The notes under the pieces are model-generated. The model was not told where the DNA came from. It was given only the letters and a program-made list of their open reading frames with translations, and did not search any database. Source: Thiomicrorhabdus sp. zzn3 (GTDB lineage: Bacteria > Pseudomonadota > Gammaproteobacteria > Thiomicrospirales > Thiomicrospiraceae). From it: DNA of 64,000 nucleotides. Of the stretch, positions 9,332 through 17,593 are shown one piece after another. Position 1 is the stretch's first letter, and each line of letters starts with the position of its first letter. Location: contig NZ_JARUQS010000001.1 in assembly GCF_029767755.1 (NCBI RefSeq), positions 930,001 through 994,000 of the forward strand, given 5' to 3'. Both the position numbers and the translations under genes were made by a program.

Positions 9332-9371
9332 ACTTCCAAAAAACAACCAGGCCTGGTCATTTTTTGGAAGT
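9332..9371. terminator. 40-bp near-perfect palindrome containing CAGGCCTG (hairpin/terminator)
   Basis: ACTTCCAAAAAA (9332-9343) pairs exactly with TTTTTTGGAAGT (9360-9371), and the centre ACCAGGCCTGGT is itself a perfect palindrome. Only the CA dinucleotides between the arms fail to pair. It lies downstream of the 9405-9851 gene (minus) and upstream of the ZIP-like gene. It probably terminates transcription on either strand. Confidence 0.6.
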
Positions 9372-9404
9372 GATTGAGTAAGGGAAAACGGGGAGGAGAG
9401 CCTG

Positions 9405-9851
9405 TTAGTGAGTGCGTGTATATTCAAACAGACTGGTCTGGCCCATTAATTGATCCATTTCCTGCTGACTAATACTCTTCTTTAAAGAATAAGGCGTATT
9501 CGATAGGGCTCTAGGCACCTCAAAATCAATGCGTTTAACCGCATTTTGGTTCAAGTTGTTGACAAAATTCTGCAAGGCCGAGATGACCTGAACATTAATA
9601 TCACGATCAGACTGATCCAGAATCATCTCATGCAACTGAGTTACCCAGTTCATTTGGGTTTGACGCACTCGTTCCAGGTGTTCCTTTAGCTGACCGTTTT
9701 TAAGTGCGACCGGATAGGCACGGGTTAATTCTTTAATGTCTTCAATAATCACTTCCGCAATACGAATCGTCTGTTCGGAATGATTTTCCAGGCGGTCGTC
9801 GATAAATTCCAGACAACTCTGAACTTTTTGTTGCGTATTCATCTGTGGCAT
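9405..9851 (-). CDS. Small helical protein of unknown function with a FliM/CheZ-like C-terminal peptide
   Basis: About 148 residues, mostly predicted alpha-helical and charged, with no membrane segment or signal peptide. The second of two adjacent ATGs is chosen because AGGAGG at 9857-9862 lies 5 bases before it; a third in-frame ATG is at 9842. The C-terminal SISQQEMDQLMGQTSLFEY resembles the CheY-binding peptides of FliM (LSQxEIDALL) and CheZ (SQDxVDDLL). This suggests, without proving, a partner of a CheY-like receiver. No chemotaxis gene is nearby. Isolated transcription unit ending in the 9332-9371 hairpin. Confidence 0.7.
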   Translation of the reverse strand: MPQMNTQQKVQSCLEFIDDRLENHSEQTIRIAEVIIEDIKELTRAYPVALKNGQLKEHLERVRQTQMNWVTQLHEMILDQSDRDINVQVISALQNFVNNLNQNAVKRIDFEVPRALSNTPYSLKKSISQQEMDQLMGQTSLFEYTRTH

Positions 9852-9998
9852 CATCGCCTCCTTTCAATTAAACTGCAAACTGTCACAATATTGACAGTTT
9901 ACGCGGTAAAACATGTATTCAGCTTCTCTATATCAAGCGGTGTGCCAAACGGATCCGGATTATTAAAGTATTATTTAACTGATTGAAATTATTGAGAT

Positions 9999-11090
9999 AT
10001 GGCAGAAGAGTTAAAATTGGTGTTTAACCGGGAAAGTGTTGAAAAACTGGCAAGTTGTTTAGCCCAGGCCTGCCCGGATTTTGCGCCTGAACACTTTGTA
10101 AGCGCAGTGTTTGATCGTGAATGGCCACGGCGACCTTTAATGAGGAGGGTTCGGCATATCAGCGAGCAAATGCAGGTTCATCTGTCCATGCCATACCTTG
10201 AAGCCTTATCCGTCATAAAATCGGTTTCAGTGCACTTTAGTGGCCTGTTTCATTTAGTGTTTCCGGATTACGTCGCGCGTTTCGGACAGGCCTGCTATAA
10301 AGAGTCGATACAAGTGCTGGGTATGTTGACGCGCGGCTATACTTCCGAATACGCCATTCGCGTGTTCTTAAAGCAGTCTCCAAAAGAGACGTTAAAACAG
10401 ATGCAGGTTTGGGCACACAGTGAAGATTTGCATTTACGGCGTTTGGCCAGCGAGGGAATTCGTCCCCGGCTTCCGTGGGCCGAACAGCTTGATTGGATTG
10501 CCGAACACCCACAGCAACTGCTGCCGATTATTGAACCGCTAAAAGCGGATGACAGTCTTTATGTTCGTAAAAGTGTTGCCAACCTGCTCAACGATCTCTC
10601 TAAAAGCAACCCACGGTGGGTGGTGGATTTGTGCCGTGGTTGGCAGGGGGAGTCCATTCATCCTCACACACAATGGATTATTAAGCACGCTTTACGGACA
10701 CTTACCAAGCAGGGCAATATTGACGCTCTGGATTTACTTGGACTTAAACCGCTGGCACCAGAATGCCTGACCGAGTGGCAATGTGACTCTGAAGTCAGGT
10801 TGAATGAGACGTTGTGCTTTCGCTTCTGTTTACAAAATCTAACCCCATTGGAAAATATTAGGCTAGAGTATGCGATCTCTTTTGTGACGAAACAGTCACG
10901 TTGGTCACGTAAAGTCTATAAAATAGCCGACACTCATTGCGCTACAGACCAGCAAGGGTTTGAATGTCATCACATGTTTAAGCCGCTTAAAACTCGCCGT
11001 TATTACCCGGGGGCGCATCAGATTGAGTTGATCGTCAATGGCCGAGTGATGATGCAAAGTGAATTCTTGCTGCTGGCGGATAATCGGTAA
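9999..11090 (+). CDS. DNA alkylation repair protein, AlkC-like (HEAT repeats plus Ig-like domain)
   Basis: A 363-residue protein. Residues about 1-245 are alpha-helical HEAT-like repeats of the AlkC/AlkD superfamily, with the family-typical ASEGIRPRLPWAEQ and DDSLYVRKSVANLLNDL. From about 255 to the end there is a beta-rich segment (NETLCFRFCLQNLTP, KTRRYYPGAHQIELIVNG) matching the C-terminal Ig-like domain that distinguishes AlkC from AlkD. Such proteins remove N3-methyladenine and related cationic lesions from DNA without flipping the base. Stand-alone gene; the start gives the expected length. Confidence 0.85.
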   Translation: MAEELKLVFNRESVEKLASCLAQACPDFAPEHFVSAVFDREWPRRPLMRRVRHISEQMQVHLSMPYLEALSVIKSVSVHFSGLFHLVFPDYVARFGQACYKESIQVLGMLTRGYTSEYAIRVFLKQSPKETLKQMQVWAHSEDLHLRRLASEGIRPRLPWAEQLDWIAEHPQQLLPIIEPLKADDSLYVRKSVANLLNDLSKSNPRWVVDLCRGWQGESIHPHTQWIIKHALRTLTKQGNIDALDLLGLKPLAPECLTEWQCDSEVRLNETLCFRFCLQNLTPLENIRLEYAISFVTKQSRWSRKVYKIADTHCATDQQGFECHHMFKPLKTRRYYPGAHQIELIVNGRVMMQSEFLLLADNR

Positions 11091-11165
11091 ATTATTTTTA
11101 TTTCACTCAGCTTTAAGGGAGACGGATCCAAAAGGCATGACAGTTATCAACCTTGGGGCACTCAG

Positions 11166-11840
11166 TTGATCCCTGTAATTTACCGATGTGATCATTTTCT
11201 GGTGATCGACAAACCACCCGGACTAGGTATGCACTCTGAAATTGAAGCGGGCCTGGTGGTGCAACTTCAAAAGCAGTTGCAAGTGGATCAGCTTTATCCT
11301 GTACATCGTCTGGACAAAATGACTTCAGGCTTGCTGGTTTTTGCGCTGAACAAACCTACGGCGCAGGCTTTTCAAGCACTGTTTGCTCAGCATAAGATGC
11401 AAAAGTTTTATCTGGCAATTTCGGATCATAAGCCAAAGAAGAAACAGGGCTGGGTGAAAGGGGATATGCAACCGGCCCGTCGCGGCAGTTGGAAATTAAG
11501 TAAAACGCTGCAAAATCCAGCAGTTACGCGCTTTATTTCGACACCGCTTAATCCGGGAGAACGCCTGTTTCTGCTGATGCCATTGACCGGAAAAACCCAT
11601 CAATTACGGGTCGCTTTAAAAAGCCTGGCGGCACCGATTTGTGGAGATGCACGCTACGCTCAAGCGGATGAGGCAAAGCAAGAGGATCGTGGTTATCTCC
11701 ACGCTTATGCGCTGCAATTTTCTCTGTTTGGACAGGACTATGAATTTGTCTGTCCACCGAGTGTGGGGGAACGCTTTTTAACGGCTGTCTGTCAAACAGC
11801 GATAGCAACCTGGTCACAACCCTGGAACCAGTTTCGTTAA
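11166..11840 (+). CDS. RluA-family RNA pseudouridine synthase
   Basis: A 224-residue pseudouridine synthase with the catalytic motif HRLDKMTSGLLVFAL; the Asp attacks the uridine base. Further family segments are PLTGKTHQLRVALKSL and PICGDARY. It has no S4 RNA-binding domain, so it is a short RluA-type enzyme of the TIGR01621 kind; the target RNA site cannot be told from sequence. The start is a TTG at 11166 giving MIPVIYRCDHFLVIDKPPG, where the domain normally begins. The ribosome site is weak (GGGG about ten bases upstream). Confidence 0.88.
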   Translation: MIPVIYRCDHFLVIDKPPGLGMHSEIEAGLVVQLQKQLQVDQLYPVHRLDKMTSGLLVFALNKPTAQAFQALFAQHKMQKFYLAISDHKPKKKQGWVKGDMQPARRGSWKLSKTLQNPAVTRFISTPLNPGERLFLLMPLTGKTHQLRVALKSLAAPICGDARYAQADEAKQEDRGYLHAYALQFSLFGQDYEFVCPPSVGERFLTAVCQTAIATWSQPWNQFR

Positions 11841-11872
11841 AATAGAATGAATAATAAGCTCAAATAATCAAT

Positions 11873-12316
11873 ATGAAACAAAGCCAAGCCCCGTTTTGGG
11901 AAAGTAAAACTTTGGATGAAATGACCCAACAAGAGTGGGAGTCATTATGTGACGGTTGCGGACTGTGCTGCTTGAACAAACTGCAGGACGAGGACACCGA
12001 AGAGATCGTTTATACTCGAGTGATCTGTCCTTATTCTGATGTACAAACCGGGCAGTGCAAGGACTATGCAAACCGTTCGGTCAACGTGCCCAGTTGTGTT
12101 CAGTTGACGCGTGAGAGAGTAGCCGAATTTGATTGGCTGCCGGATAGCTGTGCCTACCGCTTGCTTTATCGCGGTCAGCCACTACCGGACTGGCATCCCT
12201 TGGTTTCCGGTGATGCCGATTCACTCAAAAAAGCCAAAGTTGGGATTACGGCGATACCAGTGGTGGTGGACACAGGGGATTTGGATTACGAAGAGTACTT
12301 GATTGAGAAGCCCTAA
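11873..12316 (+). CDS. ycgN: UPF0260 / YcgN-family cysteine-cluster protein
   Basis: A 147-residue protein of the YkgJ/YcgN zinc- or iron-chelating type. Clustered cysteines are visible at CDGCGLCC near the N-terminus, then a single Cys in VICPYSD, Cys in GQCKDY, and later PSCVQL and DSCAYRLL. The C-terminal WHPLVSGD is typical of YcgN. Cellular role unknown. It starts 32 bases after the pseudouridine synthase on the same strand, so co-transcription is likely. Confidence 0.88.
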   Translation: MKQSQAPFWESKTLDEMTQQEWESLCDGCGLCCLNKLQDEDTEEIVYTRVICPYSDVQTGQCKDYANRSVNVPSCVQLTRERVAEFDWLPDSCAYRLLYRGQPLPDWHPLVSGDADSLKKAKVGITAIPVVVDTGDLDYEEYLIEKP

Positions 12317-12473
12317 TCGAGCGTTAAAATCTCCTAACCATTTTGGGTTGATTTACCCGAGTATCTGATTCAAAATCCTATAAAGAGTACGTAGTTTTTT
12401 ATAGGCCTTTCTAAGGGCACGTACTGCAATCACTGACGATTTTCCTGACAACGCCTACTCTAGGGGAATTCCC

Positions 12474-13235
12474 ATGCAGACTCACTCTCCCTGGCTCAAT
12501 CTTCCGAGCCTATCTCTATCGGTAAAAGCATTATTTACAGGCTATATTTTGGTAGTTGGCCTTGGCCTGCTCATGGCTGGGGCGCAAATCATGCTCACGC
12601 ACGGTATGGCAGACGGCAAGTTTGGATTGTCGGTCGATGACATTGTTTACAGTTATTACGGCAACCGTAAGGGCTCCAAACTGGAAAGCAAGCTGTACGG
12701 CTCCATGAAAGATAAAGCCACTCCTCAGGAGAATCTCATCTTAATCAAATGGGCGCGGGAAGGAGCGCCGGAGTCCGAGTGGGAACCAACGATTAAACCG
12801 ATTGTTGATGCCAAGTGCGCAATGTGCCATGCGCATATCCCGTCTTTGCCGAATATTACCCAACTGCCAACCATGAAGCAGGTGGCCGAAGTCGATCAAG
12901 GGGCAGAGGTAAGCTCATTGACACGTGTTTCGCATATTCACCTGTTTGGCATTGCCTTTATTTTCTTTTTCATCGGCCTGATCTTTTCGATGGCCGTCGG
13001 TTTTCATCCGTGGTTAAAGGCGCTGCTGATCTTTACCCCATTTGCGTTTTTGATCGTGGATATCGCCTCTTGGTGGCTGACCAAGCTTAATCCGAATTTT
13101 GCCTATTTAGTCATCGTTGGCGGGGTGGGTTACAGCTTAGCGTCAACGGTCATGTTATTTACTTCGCTGTATCAGATGTGGGTGATGCCGTGGCAAGGCA
13201 AAAAATCGAGTGAAAATACGTGGCAGGACGAGTAG
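12474..13235 (+). CDS. Membrane-anchored protein with one c-type heme site (CxxCH)
   Basis: A 253-residue protein. A membrane helix at about 19-42 (TGYILVVGLGLLMAGAQI) is followed by a soluble region carrying a single CAMCH motif near residue 116 in VDAKCAMCHAHIPSLP, a classic covalent heme c site that implies a periplasmic location. Three further hydrophobic helices follow (about 151-176, 180-203 and 207-238), with His residues at the start of the second (SHIHLFG) that could ligate heme b. I do not recognise a named family. It is likely an electron-transfer subunit. GGGGAATTCCC precedes the ATG. No partner gene lies beside it. Confidence 0.75.
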   Translation: MQTHSPWLNLPSLSLSVKALFTGYILVVGLGLLMAGAQIMLTHGMADGKFGLSVDDIVYSYYGNRKGSKLESKLYGSMKDKATPQENLILIKWAREGAPESEWEPTIKPIVDAKCAMCHAHIPSLPNITQLPTMKQVAEVDQGAEVSSLTRVSHIHLFGIAFIFFFIGLIFSMAVGFHPWLKALLIFTPFAFLIVDIASWWLTKLNPNFAYLVIVGGVGYSLASTVMLFTSLYQMWVMPWQGKKSSENTWQDE

Positions 13236-13368
13236 AAACTATACTGGTTGGTTAGGAAAGAATGGGGGCTTACCGGAAATGCTTTTCCATGCTTCCGCTA
13301 AGACCCTGCAAGGTGATCTAAATGGATGTGTTCAGGCCCCATAAAAAGCGCTAAACCACCCAGTTAGA

Positions 13369-13848
13369 TTAATGCTGATGACCACCTTCGCCGTGCGCAT
13401 GTCCGTGATCCAACTCTTCTTCAGTTGCATCACGGACACCAACGACTTCCACGTCAAATGTTAACGGCATGCCGGCTAGCGGGTGATTGCCGTCAACCGT
13501 AATCTGGTCGCCGTCGATCGCGGTGATTTCTACCGAATGCGTACCTTGTTCTGATTGTGCCTGAAAACGCATACCGACTTCCAACTCTTCCACCCCTTGA
13601 AACATATCTTTTGATACGGTTTGGGTCAGTTCCGGATGGCGTTCACCATAAGCGTCTGCTGCAGCAATGGTGGTGGTAAATTTATCACCGACCTTTTTGC
13701 CTTCCAACTCTTTTTCCAAACCTGGAATCAGGTTGTGGTGACCGTGAAGGTAGGCTAAGGGATTACCGTTTGATGCATCCAGAGTTTCACCAGCTTCATT
13801 CGTCAAGGTGTACTCAATTAAGCCAACCTTATCTTTTGCAATAGTCAT
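13369..13848 (-). CDS. slyD: FKBP-type peptidyl-prolyl isomerase SlyD
   Basis: A 159-residue cytoplasmic foldase. The FKBP part is visible at the start (VGLIEYTLTNEAGETLDAS) with the insert-in-flap chaperone domain in the middle (AAADAYGERHPELTQTV). The C-terminus is a short histidine-rich tail (HGHAHGEGGHQH) typical of SlyD, which binds nickel and other metals and feeds hydrogenase maturation in some bacteria. No hydrogenase gene is in the window. Isolated gene on the minus strand, divergent from hemJ. Confidence 0.93.
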   Translation of the reverse strand: MTIAKDKVGLIEYTLTNEAGETLDASNGNPLAYLHGHHNLIPGLEKELEGKKVGDKFTTTIAAADAYGERHPELTQTVSKDMFQGVEELEVGMRFQAQSEQGTHSVEITAIDGDQITVDGNHPLAGMPLTFDVEVVGVRDATEEELDHGHAHGEGGHQH

Positions 13849-13949
13849 GATTTATTCCTAAGTTTTACGTTTTAATTGTTTGCAATTCCCGTATCATACA
13901 GATTGAAAATAGAAACTGCGAACGATTGCGTTAAATTGAAGGATTTTTT

Positions 13950-14381
13950 ATGGAATTTTTCCCTTGGCTAAAAACACTGCATATCTTATTTATGATGTCG
14001 TGGATGGCAGGTATTTTTTATCTGCCACGCATTTTTGTGCACTTTGTCGAAGGTAAAGAAGCGGGTGAGGACGTTCGCCGCTTGGCGGTTATGGCGAAAA
14101 AACTGTATGGCTTTATGACCATTATGATGATGCTGGCCATTGGTACCGGGCTTTGGTTGTGGCTCGCCTATTTCCCATTGGCGCAAGGCATGGGCTGGTT
14201 GCATGCCAAAATCGTTTTTGTCATTTTATTGCTGGTCTATCACATGTGGACCAAAGCGCGCATGAAAGAGATGCAAGAGGGCCATTTGGATCACAGCGGT
14301 GTCTACTACCGTTGGGCGAATGAGATTCCATTGCTGCTGGCGATCGCAATTTTGATTTTCGTTGTGGTTAAGCCATTTTAA
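13950..14381 (+). CDS. hemJ: Protoporphyrinogen oxidase HemJ
   Basis: A 143-residue protein with four membrane helices and the UPF0093/HemJ pattern: LKTLHILFMMSWMAGIFYLPR with the conserved His and Arg in helix 1, WLHAKIVFVILLLVYH in helix 3, and RWANEIPLLLAI before the last helix. HemJ oxidises protoporphyrinogen IX to protoporphyrin IX in heme synthesis and itself binds heme b. It ends 12 bases before the sialidase-like gene. Confidence 0.93.
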   Translation: MEFFPWLKTLHILFMMSWMAGIFYLPRIFVHFVEGKEAGEDVRRLAVMAKKLYGFMTIMMMLAIGTGLWLWLAYFPLAQGMGWLHAKIVFVILLLVYHMWTKARMKEMQEGHLDHSGVYYRWANEIPLLLAIAILIFVVVKPF

Positions 14382-14392
14382 ATGCCTTGATT

Positions 14393-15472
14393 ATGATTCG
14401 TTACGACGAGATTCCACTCAACTTTCAACTGGCACCGAAGACGGAATCTGCGGTATTTCTGCACCCCAAGGTGACGCCGCTCGAAATTGAACCCTTGGGG
14501 CCGTTTGCGCGTAATGCAAGCGGCGAATTGGTCGGAATTCATGATGAACAGGCCTGGATTTCCGCCGATGACGGTAAAACCTGGCAGGCCTACCCCATTT
14601 TCCGATCATCCAACTTCTCCTGCAGTAATTCGCGCTCGCTGGTATGTTTGCAATCCGGTGTTTTGCTGCTGTCTTTTGCCAATACCGCCCAGTACCATTT
14701 TAACTGGCGACGAAAAGTCAATCGTCCGACTAAAAACGCCTATCTGCATCATTGGGTGGTGCGCAGTTTAGATGGAGGCCGCAGTTGGCAGGAACCGATT
14801 CCGGTTTTAAAGGGGTATGCCGCGGCGATGACCACAGCCATACAGCTCAGTAGCGGTGAAGTCGTTTTGACCACTCAGAATATGGATTACGATAACGGCC
14901 GACACTATGCCTTGTCGCTGGTGTCTCAGGATGAAGGGCTGACGTGGCAGGCCAGCAACCATTTGGATATTGGCGGGAGAGGGCATCATGGCGGCTGTTA
15001 TGAGGGTACATTGACCGAATTGAAGGACGGACGCCTCTGGTATTGCATTCGCACCAATCACGGCTGGTTTTGGGATGCTTATTCGAGTGACAAGGGGCTG
15101 AGTTGGACAACCGTGCAGCCCGGGCTGCCGGCTTCAAGCTCACCGGGGATGCTGACCCGTCTGCAATCGGGCAGGTTGATGTTGACCTATAATCCGCTGA
15201 CTCCGCTGCTCAGCGATCGAGCCCTGGATGCGAGACACTTTCGTGACGGGCTTTTCTCCGAAGTCAAGGCCTCCTGGTTCCGTGAAGAACTGGCCGTACG
15301 TTTCTCCAATGATGACGGACGAAACTGGTCTGACCCGGTAGTGGTGGCTCAATGTGAAGGGGCTTGGTTATCTTATCCCTATGTGTGTGAAGTCCGTCCC
15401 GGCGAGCTCTGGATGACCACCATGCAGAGTGAGCTGAAAATTACGTTTAAAGAAGATCAGTTACTTGGGTAG
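14393..15472 (+). CDS. Sialidase-like (BNR/Asp-box) beta-propeller protein, no signal peptide
   Basis: About 359 residues with five Asp-box repeats of the SxDxGxxW type: ISADDGKTW, RSLDGGRSW, VSQDEGLTW, SSDKGLSW and FSNDDGRNW. This is the six-bladed propeller of the sialidase superfamily. The predicted start ATG 14393 (a TTG at 14387 is also possible) gives no signal peptide, so the protein appears cytoplasmic. Many exported members are sialidases, but the family also includes other glycan-acting and non-catalytic proteins. Its tail overlaps the convergent gene by 12 bases. It shares an operon with hemJ without an obvious functional link. Confidence 0.75.
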   Translation: MIRYDEIPLNFQLAPKTESAVFLHPKVTPLEIEPLGPFARNASGELVGIHDEQAWISADDGKTWQAYPIFRSSNFSCSNSRSLVCLQSGVLLLSFANTAQYHFNWRRKVNRPTKNAYLHHWVVRSLDGGRSWQEPIPVLKGYAAAMTTAIQLSSGEVVLTTQNMDYDNGRHYALSLVSQDEGLTWQASNHLDIGGRGHHGGCYEGTLTELKDGRLWYCIRTNHGWFWDAYSSDKGLSWTTVQPGLPASSSPGMLTRLQSGRLMLTYNPLTPLLSDRALDARHFRDGLFSEVKASWFREELAVRFSNDDGRNWSDPVVVAQCEGAWLSYPYVCEVRPGELWMTTMQSELKITFKEDQLLG

Positions 15473-15976
15473 CTTGACTTCAATTTCAATATGCTGCACT
15501 TCGGTTTCGTCGTCGCCTTTTTTAATTTGGGTTTTGATCGTCACATCGTCTTTTTGCACTCCTAGCATCAGCTGGTGCTCTTCTTCAGGTGTTTTGCCTT
15601 CATAGCCATACAGTAATTTTTGTGAAGCGTCTTTATCTTTTAGCGAAGTGACTGGGTCATTGGGATTGGGGTCATTATTCTCTGGATTTTGAGGTTTGAC
15701 AGGGCCAATCTCCTGGGAATAAGATGGTTCCGAGAGCTGCAAATTCTCCAGATTGAGAATAAGCGGTTTCTGAAGCGGGGCGTTTTCCTTTGAAGCTTTA
15801 TCGGTAAGAGTGGCGGCGGATTTATCTGCTTCAGATTCGATCCCATTTTTTAAATCAATTGTTTCTTGTCCAGTTTTCTCTGACGCAGACTGTTTTGAAA
15901 CGCTGAACCAAGATAACAGCAAGGCTGCGAATAGCAGGCTTAATAGCAGGCCTGTCCAGATTTGAAACGGTTTCAT
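15461..15976 (-). CDS. Membrane-anchored hypothetical protein
   Basis: A 171-residue protein with one N-terminal membrane helix (WTGLLLSLLFAALLLSWF) and a low-complexity, acidic, proline- and asparagine-rich periplasmic linker (PVKPQNPENNDPNPNDP). A small folded-looking C-terminus contains YGYEGKTPEEEHQLMLG and ends IEIEVKLPK. I do not recognise the family. The 3' end overlaps the convergent sialidase-like gene by 12 bases. Confidence 0.65.
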   Translation of the reverse strand: MKPFQIWTGLLLSLLFAALLLSWFSVSKQSASEKTGQETIDLKNGIESEADKSAATLTDKASKENAPLQKPLILNLENLQLSEPSYSQEIGPVKPQNPENNDPNPNDPVTSLKDKDASQKLLYGYEGKTPEEEHQLMLGVQKDDVTIKTQIKKGDDETEVQHIEIEVKLPK

Positions 15977-16167
15977 CTTGTTGGGTTACTCACGGTTGTA
16001 ATGGGCAGTTTACAGAGTGCGTAAAGTGGTTAAAAATCGATTACGCTTATCAATAAAATACTTTAAACTTGCGCTTTTTAAAATGTCAGAAAATGCGCAC
16101 CAACGCATCCGTTGAGAGAATGGGATTCGCGCAGCATTCTAAGACAGTGTGTACCGACTGCTAACCA

Positions 16168-16197
16168 TTGTAAAGTCATTGGTAGAGTTTGTATGAA
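16168..16197 (+). promoter_or_regulatory. Possible promoter of the rimB-like/rimK operon
   Basis: TTGTAA at 16168-16173 and TATGAA at 16192-16197 are separated by 18 bases, upstream of the first gene at 16254. The rest of the 277-base gap shows nothing I recognise. Confidence 0.35.
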
Positions 16198-16253
16198 TGA
16201 ATTTGAACAGAAGTCGAGTCTCGAGTAACCTTATTGGAAGGGGCGTCTAATTT

Positions 16254-16685
16254 ATGAGTGAATATGTCGGCTGGCGTGAATGGGTGGCATTGCCGGAATT
16301 AGGTATCCGGCGCTTAAAGTGCAAAGTGGATACCGGGGCAAAAAATTCGGCGCTGCATGCCTTTGAGCTGGATGCCTTTGATCGTGATGGTCAAGAGTGG
16401 GTGCGATTTTCTATTCATATTGATGAGCATGATCTGTCGAAAATCCAAACCTGTGAAGCGTTGGTTCAGGATCGCCGTAATGTAACCGATTCAGGCGGCA
16501 ATGTGACCCATCGCTATTTCATCGAGACTCTATTGGAAATCGGAGAACATCATTATCGAATTCCCATTTCACTGACAAGCCGGGATACCATGGCTTTTAA
16601 AATGTTATTGGGTCGCACGGCACTGCGTAAAGGCCATTTTATTGTCAATCCGCGCAAATCATTTTTACAAGGAAATTCACTATGA
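16254..16685 (+). CDS. RimB-like retropepsin-type ATP-dependent zinc protease family protein
   Basis: A 143-residue protein of the PF05618 family. The retropepsin-like catalytic triplet is in [20 protein letters not shown], and the C-terminal [19 protein letters not shown] is also characteristic. In Pseudomonas the related RimB works with RimK to control glutamate tails on ribosomal protein S6. Here the gene overlaps rimK by 4 bases (ATGA), strong evidence for coupled expression and a shared pathway. Strong family call; the role is inferred from context and the Pseudomonas precedent. Confidence 0.88.
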   Translation: MSEYVGWREWVALPELGIRRLKCKVDTGAKNSALHAFELDAFDRDGQEWVRFSIHIDEHDLSKIQTCEALVQDRRNVTDSGGNVTHRYFIETLLEIGEHHYRIPISLTSRDTMAFKMLLGRTALRKGHFIVNPRKSFLQGNSL

Positions 16686-17593
16686 AAATTGCGATTCTAT
16701 CCAGAGGCCCTAATTTGTATTCTACTCGCCGTTTGGTTGAATCGGCGCAGGCGCGCGGACACGAAGTGCAGATCATTGATGTATTACGTTGCTATATGAA
16801 CATCAATTCGGTCAACCCTGAAATTCACTACAAGGGCAAAATTCTCGAAGGTTTTGATGCCGTTATCCCGAGAATTGGTGCCTCAGTCACTTTTTACGGT
16901 ACCGCGGTTTTGCGTCAATTTGAAATGATGGATGTATTTCCGTTAAATGAGTCGGTGGCGATCACGCGCTCGCGCGATAAGTTACGCAGTTTGCAACTGT
17001 TGTCACGTAAAGGCGTAGGGTTGCCGGTCACCGGTTTTGCACACTCGCCGGATGATGTTGACGACCTGCTGAAAACCGTGGGGGGTGCACCGGTTGTCAT
17101 CAAGTTGCTGGAAGGGACTCAAGGCGTGGGGGTGGTTCTGGCCGAGACGCATTCGGCGGCCACCAGCGTTATTCAGGCGTTCAATGGACTGAAAGCCAAT
17201 ATTCTGGTGCAGGAATTTATTAAGGAAGCCGGTGGGGCGGATATCCGTTGTTTTGTTGTCGGTGGCAAAGTGATTGCCGCTATGAAGCGTCAGGGCAAAG
17301 AAGGGGAGTTCCGTTCCAATCTGCATCAAGGCGGCAGCGCGAGACTGATTAAAATCAGTGCAGCGGAAAGAGCGACAGCGGTTAACGCCGCAAAAATCAT
17401 GGGCTTGAATGTGTGCGGGGTGGACTTACTCCGCTCCAATCACGGTCCAGTGGTGATGGAAGTGAACTCTTCTCCCGGTTTGGAGGGAATTGAAGGGGCC
17501 ACTGGAAAAGACATTGCCGGGATGATCATTGATTTCATCGAAAAGAACGCCCATAAAAAACGCAATCGCACCCGCACCCGAGGAACCGGGTGA
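16682..17593 (+). CDS. rimK: Ribosomal protein S6--L-glutamate ligase RimK
   Basis: A 303-residue ATP-grasp ligase. Visible are the N-terminal [19 protein letters not shown], the ATP-grasp segment ([20 protein letters not shown]), the [17 protein letters not shown] loop and the metal-binding [14 protein letters not shown]. RimK adds glutamate residues to the C-terminus of ribosomal protein S6. It sits between a RimB-like protease and a zinc deacylase with overlapping stop/start codons on both sides. The basic tail ([12 protein letters not shown]) is a little longer than in E. coli. Confidence 0.93.
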   Translation: MKIAILSRGPNLYSTRRLVESAQARGHEVQIIDVLRCYMNINSVNPEIHYKGKILEGFDAVIPRIGASVTFYGTAVLRQFEMMDVFPLNESVAITRSRDKLRSLQLLSRKGVGLPVTGFAHSPDDVDDLLKTVGGAPVVIKLLEGTQGVGVVLAETHSAATSVIQAFNGLKANILVQEFIKEAGGADIRCFVVGGKVIAAMKRQGKEGEFRSNLHQGGSARLIKISAAERATAVNAAKIMGLNVCGVDLLRSNHGPVVMEVNSSPGLEGIEGATGKDIAGMIIDFIEKNAHKKRNRTRTRGTG

